A stretch of 64,000 nucleotides of DNA, from assembly GCA_022843465.1 (NCBI GenBank), contig JALHNO010000005.1:24691-88690 (forward strand), written 5' to 3'. A program made the translations under genes and the position numbers. The notes under the pieces were generated by a model. That model saw only the letters and a list, made by a program, of their open reading frames with translations. It did not search any database and was not told the origin of the DNA. Positions 17,764 through 26,998 of this stretch are shown piece by piece. Source of the DNA: Pseudomonadota bacterium (GTDB lineage: Bacteria > Pseudomonadota > Gammaproteobacteria > Xanthomonadales > Ahniellaceae). The stretch's first letter is position 1. Each line of letters begins with the position of its first letter.

Positions 17764-18094
17764 CGAATCTCCCTTGCAGGTCGGCGCTGCAGCCAGGGCT
17801 GCGGCTGACGGATGGCTTGCTGGCAGCGGATGCCGGCGTCTGGCGCAGATGCCGGTATCGGGTCGCCAGTGTAGCAAGGCGCCGCGGTCGGGTTCTGACG
17901 AAGCGGTGTCAGCCGCTGAATCAGTCGCTTGCGAGATTTCGCAGGCAATCCCGCGGCAAGTTCGGTGGCTATATCCGGAGACGCCCCGAGGCCCGCGCTG
18001 GGGTCGCTGCGTAGAGTGTGCAGCGTGCGGTGACGAGGTCGCCGGCACTGATTCGCAAACCAACCCAACCTGCAAACTTGCCAAGGAGAAACCC
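17764..18094. other. Divergent promoter region, no gene seen
   Basis: This 331-bp stretch lies between the start of the M20 gene (minus) and the ComEA-like gene (plus) and must hold both promoters. A short hairpin (TGCGA-N4-TCGCA, near 17930-17943) is the only structure seen. No protein-like reading was found outside the frames already called. Confidence 0.45.
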
Positions 18095-18385
18095 ATGAAC
18101 TTTTTCAAAGCCCTGATGTTGAGCGTCCTGTTCGCCTTTGCCTCGGTCGCCGCCGCGGCGGGCCCGGTCAATATCAATACCGCCACCGTAGAACAACTGG
18201 TCGAACTCAACGGCGTCGGTGAGGCCAAGGCCAAGGCGATCGTTGCCTATCGTGATGAGCACGGCGCCTTCAAGAGCATCGAGCAACTCGCCAACGTCAA
18301 GGGCATCGGCCTGAAGACGGTGGAGAAGAACCGCGACATGATCAGCATCGGCGCGCCCAAGCCGGCGGTCGCCAGCAAGTCCTGA
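18095..18385 (+). CDS. ComEA-like helix-hairpin-helix protein, exported
   Basis: A 96-residue protein with a signal peptide (MNFFKALMLSVLFAFASVAAAAG) and a single ComEA-type helix-hairpin-helix pair: VNINTATVEQLVELNGVGEAKAKAIVAYRDEHG and ANVKGIGLKTVEKNRDMI. Such proteins bind double-stranded DNA without sequence preference in the periplasm and, in competent bacteria, pull DNA through the outer membrane. AAGGAG at 18083-18088 fixes the start. No other competence gene is nearby, so a role in uptake is inferred from the family alone. Confidence 0.88.
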   Translation: MNFFKALMLSVLFAFASVAAAAGPVNINTATVEQLVELNGVGEAKAKAIVAYRDEHGAFKSIEQLANVKGIGLKTVEKNRDMISIGAPKPAVASKS

Positions 18386-18528
18386 CCGCAGCTTCCGGTC
18401 TGCAGGAACCCGGTCCGCGCAGGCGGCCGGGTTGCTGCGTTCAGCGCCTGCAGAGCTGCGAGCTGGCGTCAATATTCCGCTGTGGCCCCGCTACCATCTG
18501 GGTTTCCTGCCCTGGTACCGGCCTGCCG

Positions 18529-19149
18529 ATGTCCCTGATTCGATTTCGTGATTTGAGTGCCACGCCCTGGAAGAATGGCCTGGGGCGTACCTGGGAGATC
18601 GCCGTGCAGCCTGATGATGGCGCCGGATTCCGCTGGCGGCTGAGCCGGGCCGGCATTACCGAAACCTGCCTGTTTTCGTCCTACCCGGGCGTGCGCCGCT
18701 GGCTGGCGCTGGCCGCCGGGGGAGCGCTCGAGTTGCGCATCGATCAGTGGCCCCCGCACACGCTGGAACGCCCGGGTGCCTGGTTGAAGTTCGATGGCGG
18801 CGCGCGCGTGGAGTCGGTGCCACTGGACGGCGATGTCGAAGATTTCAATCTGATGCTGGCCGATCCGGCGCTGGATGCCGAAATGTTGCATCGTCCGCTG
18901 CTCGGCTCGATGGTCCTGGTTCCAGAGCCCGGGGTAATCACGATCCTGCATCTGCTCGACGGTCAGGCCCAGCTGCAGGGCAGTCCGGGCAGCAAACTGG
19001 TGGCCGCTGACACCCTGATCCTGCGTGGCGACCAGGCCAATGCCCGCATCCAGCGCATCGTCGGTGGTGGTGATGCGCTGATTGTCCGCATTTTTCCGCG
19101 CCTGGATGCCGAGCTGGATGCGGCGTCAGAAATGCAGATCGGGGCCTGA
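18529..19149 (+). CDS. HutD/Ves family protein
   Basis: A 206-residue cytoplasmic cupin-fold protein. The family mark is at the N-terminus: TPWKNGLGRTWEIAVQP, then FRWRLSRAGITETCLFSSYPGVRRWLALAAGGALELRI, DFNLMLADP and a second beta half. HutD proteins accompany histidine utilisation genes and are thought to limit or tune the Hut pathway; the E. coli relative Ves is cold-induced. No other hut gene is in the window. No clear ribosome binding site precedes the start. Confidence 0.85.
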   Translation: MSLIRFRDLSATPWKNGLGRTWEIAVQPDDGAGFRWRLSRAGITETCLFSSYPGVRRWLALAAGGALELRIDQWPPHTLERPGAWLKFDGGARVESVPLDGDVEDFNLMLADPALDAEMLHRPLLGSMVLVPEPGVITILHLLDGQAQLQGSPGSKLVAADTLILRGDQANARIQRIVGGGDALIVRIFPRLDAELDAASEMQIGA

Positions 19150-19181
19150 GCGTGCGCGCCTGTCAGCGCAGGCCACCAGGC

Positions 19182-20255
19182 TCACTCCGGTAGGCGCGGC
19201 TTCGACAGCTGGAAGGCGAACGCGCGCTGGGACACCACACCGCCCGGGCGCAGACCACCCATCACGAAGAGTTCACCATTGGCTTCAGGCAGACTGCGGA
19301 CGTCAGTGATCGGCACCGGCAGCGCTGCGTGCTGATGCCACTGGCGTTTCTCGAGATCAAAGCTGAAAACCTCGTCGCTCAAGGTCAGCGCCGAGCCGTC
19401 AAAGGCTTTGCCGTTGTAGCTGTAGGGCTGTTCCGCGCCGCCCGCAAACACCACGCGGGTGCCGTGCTGACGGGTACCGGCCGCGGCCATGCGGTAGCGT
19501 GGCTTGCCGGGATGCGGCGGAATCGATTCCCACTTCAGCTCGGCCACGGTGCTGCCGAGCGTGCCCAGGAAACACGCGTTGCTGATCGCAAACACCGGCT
19601 TGCCATCGGGCCCTGGTGTCGCGGTCATGCCATCGCAGATGACGATATGGTTGTCGATCAGCGCGCCAGCGTGACCCGCGAGGGCCAGCGGAATCGGCTC
19701 GGTCAGCTCGATCAGCGCGGTCTCAGTGTCGAAGACCTGCACATCCTGTGAGGTGTTGTACTGCATCCAGCCGCCGACATAGAGCACGTATCGGTTCTGC
19801 CACGCCACCGCCACGGTGTCATCGATGCGGGCACCCAGGCCTTCGAGCGGTTGCAGGGTGTCGGTCTGCGGGTCGAAGGCGTAGTCGCCCGCCATGGTGT
19901 TCTCGGTGCCATCCTGCTCCAGGGTGTAGCCGCCACCGATCCAGATGCCGCGGCCCACCAGGGTGGCCGAAGTCGACAGGCGACCGGCCTCTTCGGGGAA
20001 CTTGCCGACGCTGCGCCAGGCGTCATCGCGCACCGAGTAGGCGAAAATATCCAGCGATGCGTCGCTTCGGCGCAGGCCTGGGCCCATGCCCTGGAAGCCG
20101 AAAATCTCCAGTCCGCGCTCGGTGCTCGCCGCGGCCAGCGACCAGGACGTGCGTGCTGCCGGCAGATCGGCCAGATTGCGCGGAGCCGGGGTGCGATCGC
20201 CGCAGGCGATCAGGCCGAGCGTGCAGGACAAGAGGACCGTGAGGCGCTGGATCAT
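19182..20255 (-). CDS. Kelch-repeat lipoprotein
   Basis: A 357-residue protein beginning MIQRLTVLLSCTLGLIAC, a lipoprotein signal with lipobox LIAC. The rest is a kelch-type beta-propeller with blocks such as LVGRGIWIGGGY, NRYVLYVGGWMQYN, THVVFAGGAEQPY-like GTRVVFAGG, and NGELFVMGGLRPGGVV, each with paired Gly and a downstream Trp. Function is unknown; such propellers usually bind proteins or sugars at the cell surface or in the periplasm. An in-frame ATG 12 codons upstream is possible, but 20255 puts the lipobox at the usual distance. It converges with the HutD-like gene 32 bp away. Confidence 0.8.
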   Translation of the reverse strand: MIQRLTVLLSCTLGLIACGDRTPAPRNLADLPAARTSWSLAAASTERGLEIFGFQGMGPGLRRSDASLDIFAYSVRDDAWRSVGKFPEEAGRLSTSATLVGRGIWIGGGYTLEQDGTENTMAGDYAFDPQTDTLQPLEGLGARIDDTVAVAWQNRYVLYVGGWMQYNTSQDVQVFDTETALIELTEPIPLALAGHAGALIDNHIVICDGMTATPGPDGKPVFAISNACFLGTLGSTVAELKWESIPPHPGKPRYRMAAAGTRQHGTRVVFAGGAEQPYSYNGKAFDGSALTLSDEVFSFDLEKRQWHQHAALPVPITDVRSLPEANGELFVMGGLRPGGVVSQRAFAFQLSKPRLPE

Positions 20256-20396
20256 GGCAATCGGATACTGGCTCTTTGGTGCGAACATCAATGATATCAG
20301 TCGGACTCGCGGCGATGGCTGGCGCGGGCGATCTCCGATTCAGCAAAGACATCGCCGCCCGAGCGGGCGGCGATGCACGCGACTGCCTTCCGTCGA

Positions 20397-21212
20397 TTAC
20401 GGGTCTGGAACGAAATGCCCGGCAAAGGCGCGCGGTTCACGCTCGTACAGGCGGCTGCGGCGTGGGATCACCCCGCGTTCGACCAGGTGCGCATAGGTGT
20501 CGTACTGCAGTTCGACGATGGCGTCCGGGCGGTTGGAGGCGCGGCGGAATTCGGTCGTGCGTACCGGCGCATACTCGCGATCACCATGCGCGGTGCCGAG
20601 TTCGCTGTGCTGGTCGCGGCCTGCCCGTGCCGAACGCTTTGCCAGTGCGCCCGAGCCGGATGCCGCATCAGCGGCGGGCGCCGGTGCCGACTGGCCGAGT
20701 CGACCAGCCTCATTGGGTGCGCTCCTGTAGCGGCTGATCTCCTGATCATCGTGCCGCCAGATCGGCGCGGCCTCGCGGAACACCGCCACGCCGATCACGC
20801 CGACATTGTGCGGGCGGCCGGTGCGCGCCGCATAGCTGTCCCAGGGCGCGGTGAAGACGAACTGGGCAATCTGGTTGTGGCTCTTGCGCCAGCCGCTGAC
20901 CTGGGTGCTCTGATACGGCGCCAGCACGTAGCCGGACTGGTTGGGGTCCGCAGATTGTCCGGTGATGGCATTGACGCCGTCGACACTCAGAACTGCAAGT
21001 ACGCGTTCGCCGCTGCGGTTGCGCAGGTTGACGCTGTAGCGATGCCCGGGTTCACCGGCGATGTAGCTATTGCCGCGGGATTCGAACAAGGGCATCTGGC
21101 GACCGGTCTCGCGATCGATCACTTCGATGTCGACCAGGTTGCGGCCGTACGCGGAGGCGTTGCCGGCAAACAGGCCGGTGAGGGCGAGGGCGATGGCGAT
21201 CATGCGTTTCAT
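20397..21212 (-). CDS. Conserved exported protein of unknown function
   Basis: A 271-residue protein with a signal peptide (MKRMIAIALALTGLFAGNASA). A well-ordered domain follows: VDIEVIDRETGRQMPLFESRGNSYIAGEPGHRYSVNLRNRSGERVLAVLSVDGVNAITGQ, then YVLAPYQSTQVSGWRKSHNQIAQFVFTAPWDSYAARTGRPHNVGVIGVAVF. I recognise this as a domain found in many proteobacterial exported proteins of no assigned role. The second half (170-271) is low in order and rich in Arg, Ser and Ala. AGGAG precedes the start. Confidence 0.78.
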   Translation of the reverse strand: MKRMIAIALALTGLFAGNASAYGRNLVDIEVIDRETGRQMPLFESRGNSYIAGEPGHRYSVNLRNRSGERVLAVLSVDGVNAITGQSADPNQSGYVLAPYQSTQVSGWRKSHNQIAQFVFTAPWDSYAARTGRPHNVGVIGVAVFREAAPIWRHDDQEISRYRSAPNEAGRLGQSAPAPAADAASGSGALAKRSARAGRDQHSELGTAHGDREYAPVRTTEFRRASNRPDAIVELQYDTYAHLVERGVIPRRSRLYEREPRAFAGHFVPDP

Positions 21213-21484
21213 GCTGTACTCCTGTCTTGTGGTGCCGGGCTCTGCACTGCCTGGCAACTACAGGAAACGGCATCACCATGGAATCGGGGTTGCGTGGAGT
21301 TGTCGGCCCATGCATCGATTCAGCTCCGGTTGCCAACTGCAGCGCACGGACGGAGTGATCTGGAGCCCGTGCGGCGCACATGCGATGATGCCCGCTGGTA
21401 TCGGCCCGACTTGCCACGCAGCCGCGTGATAGCCGCAACGGCACGCTGCCTTGCTCACCGCTATAGCTTTTCGAAGAGAGTTTC

Positions 21485-22900
21485 ATGAATCGTCGCGTTC
21501 TCACTGGCATCACCACCACCGGTTCACCGCATCTTGGCAATTACGTGGGCGCAATCCGCCCCGCGATTGCGGCCAGTCGCAATGCCGAGGTCGAGTCGTT
21601 CTATTTTCTTGCCGATTATCACGCCCTGGTGAAATGCCAGGACCCGCTGCGCATCCAGACTTCGACCCTGGAGATCGCGGCCAGCTGGCTGGCACTGGGG
21701 CTCGATCCCGAGCGCACCTTCTTCTATCGCCAGTCGGACATTCCAGAGATTCCGGAGCTGACCTGGCTGCTGACCTGCGTCGCCGGCAAGGGCCTGCTCA
21801 ACCGCGCGCATGCCTACAAGGGCGCGGTCGACGCCAATATCGCCGAGGGCAATGATCCGGATGCCGGCATCAGCATGGGTCTGTTCAATTATCCGGTGCT
21901 GATGGCTGCCGATATTCTCGCGTTCAATGCGCATCTGGTGCCGGTGGGCCGCGATCAGATCCAGCACATCGAGATCGCGCGCGATCTGGCGCAGCGCTTC
22001 AATCATCTCTATGGCGAACACTTCACTTTGCCCGAGGCATTGATCGAAGCGTCCTCGGCGATCCTGCCCGGGCTTGACGGCCGCAAGATGTCCAAGAGTT
22101 ACGACAATACGATTCCGCTCTGGCTCGGTGAGACCGCGCTGCGCAAGGCGATCATGGGCATCGTGACCAATTCGCAACCGCCCGGTGAGGCCAAGGATCC
22201 GGACGATTCGCATGTGTTCGCGCTGTTCCAGGCTTTTGCCACGGAGGCAGAAATCGCAGCGATGCGCCAAGCCTATGCTGAGGGGATCGGCTGGGGTGAG
22301 GCCAAGCAGCAGTTGTTCGAGCAGATCAACCGTGAGCTGGCGCCTGCGCGCGAGCGTTACTTCACACTGATCGGGAATCCGGCCGAGGTCGAGCAGATCC
22401 TCCTGCGTGGCGCCGCGCGCGCGCGGGCGCGCACGAGTGCGCTCATTCGCGATCTGCGCCACGCCGTCGGCTTGCGTTCACTGGAACTGGGGGTGCACAA
22501 GTCGCCAACTGGTGGAAGCGATATCCCGGCGGCCTTTGAGGGGAGAGGAGAGTCTCAAATCGCTGCTGGCGCGATCAGCATCGACCCTTCATCAGTGCGA
22601 CCGCTGGTCATCAAGAATTATCGCGAGCAGGACGGCAAGTTCTATTTCAAGATCCACTCCGGCGCCGGCGAACAGCTGGTGCAGAGCATGGCCTTCGATC
22701 AGCCCAAGGCCAGCGGTCTGCTGATCGCAGCGTTCAAACAGACCGACCCAGGGCAGTTGCAGATTGTCGAAGGCGTGCTGCGCTTCGGTGAAGACCAGGC
22801 GCTGGGATTGGCGGATGTCTCGCTGCTTGAACAGATCCGCGCTGGCCTGCGCAGCCTGCAGATCGAGCAGAGCAAGCAGGGCAAGGAGAACCAGCGATGA
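21485..22900 (+). CDS. trpS: Tryptophanyl-tRNA synthetase with C-terminal extension
   Basis: A 471-residue class I aminoacyl-tRNA synthetase charging tRNA-Trp. The HIGH-type motif is TTGSPHLGNYVGAIRP near the N-terminus and the KMSKS motif is GRKMSKSYDN (about 200). MGLFNYPVLMAADIL and VGRDQIQHIEIARDLA mark the Trp pocket. The catalytic body ends near residue 340, the usual bacterial length. A roughly 35-residue linker then leads to an extra domain (about 380-471, KNYREQDGKFYFKIHSGAGEQLVQS and on). The extra domain looks like the small strand-rich extension found in xanthomonad TrpS proteins; its role is unknown. The next gene begins 41 bp downstream. Confidence 0.93.
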   Translation: MNRRVLTGITTTGSPHLGNYVGAIRPAIAASRNAEVESFYFLADYHALVKCQDPLRIQTSTLEIAASWLALGLDPERTFFYRQSDIPEIPELTWLLTCVAGKGLLNRAHAYKGAVDANIAEGNDPDAGISMGLFNYPVLMAADILAFNAHLVPVGRDQIQHIEIARDLAQRFNHLYGEHFTLPEALIEASSAILPGLDGRKMSKSYDNTIPLWLGETALRKAIMGIVTNSQPPGEAKDPDDSHVFALFQAFATEAEIAAMRQAYAEGIGWGEAKQQLFEQINRELAPARERYFTLIGNPAEVEQILLRGAARARARTSALIRDLRHAVGLRSLELGVHKSPTGGSDIPAAFEGRGESQIAAGAISIDPSSVRPLVIKNYREQDGKFYFKIHSGAGEQLVQSMAFDQPKASGLLIAAFKQTDPGQLQIVEGVLRFGEDQALGLADVSLLEQIRAGLRSLQIEQSKQGKENQR

Positions 22901-22940
22901 TTCGATCCATAACCGCTGACACTGGGCAGGCTGAGCGGTG

Positions 22941-23237
22941 ATGTTTCGTTATCTCGCCCTGATCCTGTTCCTGCCCTGGTTCGCGATTATCGGATTCGCC
23001 TACTGGCATCTGCCGCGCGGCCTGCCGCGACCAGCAAGTCGGCGGCGTTTCGACTGGAGCGTCATTGCCGTGGCCATGCTCGTGGCACTGGGCGGCGCGC
23101 TGGTAGCTCTGGACATGCCCTGGCAACACAGCGGAAAAATCTGGCCGCAGGTGGCAGCGGTGTTGTTCGCCTACGGCGCGTTCCTGTCGATGATGTTCCT
23201 GGCGGCGGCAATCCGGCAGCGCATCTGGAAAATGTAG
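22941..23237 (+). CDS. Small membrane protein of unknown function
   Basis: A 98-residue protein with three likely membrane helices: residues about 3-22 (YLALILFLPWFAIIGFAYW), 43-62 (IAVAMLVALGGALVALDMP) and 73-93 (QVAAVLFAYGAFLSMMFLAAAI). Positive residues between the first two suggest the N-terminus lies outside. It follows trpS closely and is probably co-transcribed. The start could be the GTG one codon upstream. Confidence 0.7.
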   Translation: MFRYLALILFLPWFAIIGFAYWHLPRGLPRPASRRRFDWSVIAVAMLVALGGALVALDMPWQHSGKIWPQVAAVLFAYGAFLSMMFLAAAIRQRIWKM

Positions 23238-23317
23238 AGTGGGGCTTGCCCCGTTGTCGGTGCCCACGCGCTCGCCGTTGCCGTTGCCGTTGTAGAGCGC
23301 GGCAAGCCACGCGCTAC
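23238..23317. repeat. REP-like palindromes and CCGTTG microrepeat
   Basis: A short hairpin (GGGGC-TT-GCCCC, 23241-23252) follows the membrane protein gene. GCCGTT repeats about three times near 23273-23291, then GTAGAGCGCGGCAAGCCACG with CGCGCTAC (23292-23317) forms a REP-like palindrome. It may also help end transcription from trpS. No gene is seen before 23367. Confidence 0.55.
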
Positions 23318-23366
23318 GAACGCGGGAGCAAACTGAACCGCAGCGGGGTGAGGCTTGCTGCTCGCG

Positions 23367-24755
23367 CTACCTCGCCAATCCCAGATCATCGAGCAGCGCA
23401 CGCAGGAAGCGCGCGGCTTCGCCGCCGGTGGCGGCGCGGTGATCGAAGGTCAGTGACAGCGGCAGCACGCGGTGGGTTTCGATGCCCCCCATCACCGGCA
23501 CCAGCTGATGGCGGCCCTTGCCGGCCGCGATGATGGCGACGCAGGGCGGCACCACGACCGGGGTGGCATAGCGTCCGGCGAACATGCCGAAATTCGACAG
23601 CGAGATAGTGCTGCCCTTGAGTTCGTCGGCGGCGATGCTGCGGTTCATCACCTGCTCGCGCAGGCGATTGACCGCGGTGCGGATGCCGATGCCATCGAGC
23701 ATGTCGGCATTGCGCAGTACCGGTACGAACAGGCCGTCTTCGGTGTCGACTGCAATGCCGACATCGACCCGACTGTGCAGGGTGCGGTTCTGGTTCTCCA
23801 TATCGAACCAGGCATTCAGTGCCGGCACCGTGCGTGCCGCGACGACGATGGCGCGGATCAGACGGACGGTGATGTCGTTGCCGGCAGTCCAGGCATGCAG
23901 GTCGGCATCATCGCTGAGCGTGGTCGGCACCACGCTGGCATGCGCCGCCGCCATGATGCGCGCCATATTGCGGCGGACACCGCGCAGTGGTTCCGGTTGG
24001 CCGGGCATTGCCACATCGGGCGGCGCGGTGCGCATCGGTCGGCTGATCGGTGTCGTGGCTGCCACGGACGCTACGGCAAGGGCTGGTGCCGGGCTGCGAT
24101 CGGCCGCCACAGAAGAACTGCGCTCGGGCTCGGTACGAATACCGGCATCGCCGCGCGCGGCCGCGGCCTTGACCTGCTGCAGGCTGATCACACCATCCTT
24201 GCCGGTCGGCTGCAAACGGCTCAGATCAACACCCAGCTTCTTTGCGAGCGCGCGCACCGCCGGCATCGCCTTGACGCCGCCGACGACGCTGTAACTGTCA
24301 CGACGCACCTCATCGCTGGCCTGCATCGCACCGACCACGGTGCCTTCGTCGCTGCGTGCGCCGGCCTGCGCAGGCGCGGGCGTCGGCGCGGCAATCGGCT
24401 TGGCCGGCGGCGCTGCCACTGCGACAGGTTCTGCGGCCGGCTTGCTCACTGCGGGGGGCGGACCATGATGATGCCCGGTGCTTTCGGCATCGCGTCGTTG
24501 CGGCAATTTGGGATCCAGTTCCACTTCGACCAGGGCAGCGCCAGTGTCGATGACCGAGCCGGACTTGCCATGCAGTTTCACCACGCGACCAGAGAACGGC
24601 GACGGCACATCGACCACCGCCTTGGCGGTTTCCATCGACACCAGAGCAGCATCCAGCATTACCAGATCGCCTTCGCTGACGTGCCACTCGACGATCTCGG
24701 CGTCGGGCAGGCCTTCGCCCAGATCAGGCAGATAAAACGTCTTGATCTCGCTCAT
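23367..24755 (-). CDS. bkdB: Branched-chain 2-oxoacid dehydrogenase E2 (dihydrolipoyl acyltransferase)
   Basis: A 462-residue E2 subunit. One lipoyl domain (about 1-80) carries the lipoylated Lys45 in METAKAVVDVPSP. An Ala/Pro-rich hinge follows, then a peripheral subunit-binding domain (about 163-200, VRALAKKLGVDLSRLQPTGKDG) and the acyltransferase core. It moves the acyl group from E1 to CoA in valine, leucine and isoleucine breakdown. The catalytic motif normally reads HxxxDG; here it is DHRAATGGEAARF around His439, so the Asp is replaced by Thr. The gene is third in the E1alpha-E1beta-E2 operon, 38 bp after E1beta, with AGGA before its start. The E3 gene is not in the window. Confidence 0.9.
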   Translation of the reverse strand: MSEIKTFYLPDLGEGLPDAEIVEWHVSEGDLVMLDAALVSMETAKAVVDVPSPFSGRVVKLHGKSGSVIDTGAALVEVELDPKLPQRRDAESTGHHHGPPPAVSKPAAEPVAVAAPPAKPIAAPTPAPAQAGARSDEGTVVGAMQASDEVRRDSYSVVGGVKAMPAVRALAKKLGVDLSRLQPTGKDGVISLQQVKAAAARGDAGIRTEPERSSSVAADRSPAPALAVASVAATTPISRPMRTAPPDVAMPGQPEPLRGVRRNMARIMAAAHASVVPTTLSDDADLHAWTAGNDITVRLIRAIVVAARTVPALNAWFDMENQNRTLHSRVDVGIAVDTEDGLFVPVLRNADMLDGIGIRTAVNRLREQVMNRSIAADELKGSTISLSNFGMFAGRYATPVVVPPCVAIIAAGKGRHQLVPVMGGIETHRVLPLSLTFDHRAATGGEAARFLRALLDDLGLAR

Positions 24756-24793
24756 CGTAATCCTCGTATGGGGCGACCGCGGTGCGCGGAGTT

Positions 24794-25774
24794 TCAGCGA
24801 TGGCGCATGGCGATGCGCGCGGCCGCGATGATTTTCTCAGTGCTCGGCAAGTATTTCATCTCGAGCCGGAACAGCGGAATGGGCACGTCGTATCCGGTAA
24901 CGCGCTGCACCGGCGCGACCAGATCGAACATCGCCTTTTCGGCCAGTTGTGCGGCGATCTCGGCGCCGACACCGCAGGTACGCGCGGCCTCGTGCACGAT
25001 CACGCAGCGGCCGGTTTTCTTTACCGATTCATGGATCGTGTCGAAGTCCAGCGGCTTGATGGTGGCGACGTCGATCACTTCGGCGGAAACGCCCTCGGCG
25101 GCCAGTTTTTCGGCGGCCTCCAGGGTTTCCTTTACGTGCGCACCCCAGGTCACCAGGGTGATATCACTGCCATCGCGGATGACGAAACAGACGTCCAGCG
25201 GCAGCGCCTCGCCATCGTCCGGCACTTCCTCCTTGTACTGGCGATAGATGCGCTTGGGTTCGAAGAAGATCACCGGATCAGGATCGCGAATCGCCGCCAG
25301 CAGCAGTCCATAGGCGCGCGCCGGACTGCTGGGGATCACCACCCGCAGCCCAGGCAGGTGCGCAAACATCGCCTCCGGCGCCTCTGAATGATGTTCGGGT
25401 GCGCGGATGCCACCACCCCAGGGCGCCCGCAGCACCATCGGGCAGGTGACCCGGCCGCGGGTGCGGTTGCGCATGCGGGTGGCATGGCAGGCAATATGGT
25501 CGATCATCGGATAGATGAAGCCGTCGAACTGTGCTTCGGCGACAGGACGCATGCCCTGGAAGGCCATGCCGACCGCGAGCCCCGCGATGGTTGTTTCATC
25601 CAGTGGCGTATCGAGGATGCGGTCTGAGCCAAACAGCGCATGCAGACCCGCGGTGGCGCGGAATACGCCCCCATTCACACCGACATCTTCGCCCAGTACC
25701 ACGACCCGCTCGTCATTGCGGATCTCGTAGGCGAGCGCCTGGGTGACGGCTTCAATCAGGGTGATCTCGGCCAT
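24794..25774 (-). CDS. bkdA2: Branched-chain 2-oxoacid dehydrogenase E1 beta
   Basis: A 326-residue transketolase-like subunit that pairs with E1 alpha to decarboxylate branched-chain 2-oxoacids using thiamine diphosphate. Motifs: VVVLGEDVGVNGGVFRAT, RILDTPLDETTIAGLAVGMAFQGMRPVAEAQF, APWGGGIRAPEHHSEAPEAMFAHLPGL and VIFFEPKRIYR. The C-terminal swivel domain starts near 205. PEHHSE and PKRIYR favour the branched-chain over the pyruvate enzyme. Its ATG overlaps the stop of E1 alpha by one base (TGATG), so the two subunits are translated in step. Confidence 0.92.
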   Translation of the reverse strand: MAEITLIEAVTQALAYEIRNDERVVVLGEDVGVNGGVFRATAGLHALFGSDRILDTPLDETTIAGLAVGMAFQGMRPVAEAQFDGFIYPMIDHIACHATRMRNRTRGRVTCPMVLRAPWGGGIRAPEHHSEAPEAMFAHLPGLRVVIPSSPARAYGLLLAAIRDPDPVIFFEPKRIYRQYKEEVPDDGEALPLDVCFVIRDGSDITLVTWGAHVKETLEAAEKLAAEGVSAEVIDVATIKPLDFDTIHESVKKTGRCVIVHEAARTCGVGAEIAAQLAEKAMFDLVAPVQRVTGYDVPIPLFRLEMKYLPSTEKIIAAARIAMRHR

Positions 25775-26847
25775 CAGCGCTGCTCCCAACTGATCGCCTG
25801 GGCGCGCTGCGCCTGCAGATCATGCGGCAGTTCGGCGTAGAGATAATCGAACATTGCTTCGACCGGTTGCGGCTTGGTTTCCAGATAGGCATTTACCTCG
25901 GTGTCGACCTGGCTCGAGCACTCTTCCTTCCATTGTGCCTCGTGCTGCTCGGACCAGAGCTTGCGTGATTCCAGATAGCGGCGCATGCGCAGCAGCGGCT
26001 CGCGCAGCCAGGCCGACTTGACTTCGTCCTCGTCGCGATAGCGGCGCGCATCGTCGGCGGTGGTGTGGTCGGAGAGCCGGTAGGTCACCAGTTCGACCAC
26101 GGCGCCGCCATTGCCGGCGCGCGCCTTTGCGATGGCTGCCTGCATCACAGCCACCACGGCGATGATGTCGTTGCCATCGGCCTGGATGCAGTCGATGCCA
26201 CCGGCGATGCCTTTCTGCGCCAGAGTAAAGGCGCCGGTCTGTGCCGAGCGCGGCACCGAGATTGCCCACTGGTTGTTGACGATGACGCCGACGTAGGGCA
26301 GGGCATAGGCACCGGTGGAATTGATCGCGCCGTAGAAATCGGTCTTGCTGGAGCCGCCATCGCCGACCACGCTGACCGCCACCCGCGGTTCCTTGCGCAG
26401 CTTGAATGCCAATGCGGCGCCGGCGGCATGCAGACACTGTGTGGCGATCGGTACACACCAGGGCAGGTCGTGTTGCGGGCCGTCGAAATCGCTGCCGCGT
26501 TCATCGCCGCCCCAGTACATCAGAACATCGCGTGGTTTGACGCCGCGATAGAACTGCACACCGTACTCGCGGTACATCGGGCAGAACACGTCCTCGGGCA
26601 GCATCGCCGCGCCGATACCGACATGCGCGGCCTCGTGGCCGAGGCAGGAGGCATAGGTGCCGAGTTTGCCGGTGCGCTGCAGGGCAACCGCCTTGGCGTC
26701 GAATACGCGCAGAAAACTCATGCGCTTGTAAAGATCAACCAGCCGTTCGCCATCCTGGGCGAATTCCGGCATATCGTCGCGACTGGGCTTGCCGTCGCTG
26801 TCGAGATACTGCACGTACTCGATCTGAAACTTCGCCACCGTGCTCAT
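25774..26847 (-). CDS. bkdA1: Branched-chain 2-oxoacid dehydrogenase E1 alpha
   Basis: A 357-residue subunit holding the thiamine diphosphate motif GDGGSSKTDFYGAINSTGAYALPYVGVIVNNQWAIS. The substrate-site blocks YASCLGHEAAHVGIGAAM, MYREYGVQFYRG, and the phosphorylation-loop region TYRLSDHTTADDARRYRDEDEV are also visible. Together these are typical of branched-chain E1 alpha. AAGGAG precedes the start at 26847; starts further upstream would add unconserved residues. It is first in the operon. A candidate promoter lies 43-72 bp upstream. Confidence 0.92.
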   Translation of the reverse strand: MSTVAKFQIEYVQYLDSDGKPSRDDMPEFAQDGERLVDLYKRMSFLRVFDAKAVALQRTGKLGTYASCLGHEAAHVGIGAAMLPEDVFCPMYREYGVQFYRGVKPRDVLMYWGGDERGSDFDGPQHDLPWCVPIATQCLHAAGAALAFKLRKEPRVAVSVVGDGGSSKTDFYGAINSTGAYALPYVGVIVNNQWAISVPRSAQTGAFTLAQKGIAGGIDCIQADGNDIIAVVAVMQAAIAKARAGNGGAVVELVTYRLSDHTTADDARRYRDEDEVKSAWLREPLLRMRRYLESRKLWSEQHEAQWKEECSSQVDTEVNAYLETKPQPVEAMFDYLYAELPHDLQAQRAQAISWEQR

Positions 26848-26889
26848 CAAAACTCCTTGCACGCCCTTGCCTCGCAGGCGCGAATCCAC

Positions 26890-26919
26890 TTGATAGCAGC
26901 ATGCGCGGATCGACTTCAA
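26890..26919 (-). promoter_or_regulatory. Candidate promoter of the bkd operon
   Basis: On the minus strand, TTGAAG (26919-26914) and TATCAA (26895-26890) are 18 bp apart and resemble a sigma-70 promoter, with four of six matches in each box. It lies 43 bp upstream of the E1 alpha start. No activator site was recognised. Confidence 0.35.
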
Positions 26920-26998
26920 GTTTTTGCCGCTGACAGCGCTGAACAGGGTTGCGGTTCAAACGCGTGTTTGTGCATCCTTGCGCGCCTTGCGCTGGGTC

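Noticed and set aside
16369-17808. A 479-codon open frame on the plus strand
   Set aside because: It is antisense to the M20 peptidase, whose metal-site motifs are complete on the minus strand.
23472-25247. A 591-codon open frame on the plus strand
   Set aside because: It is antisense to the bkd E2 and E1 beta genes and its translation is rich in His, Arg and Gly as expected of a shadow frame.
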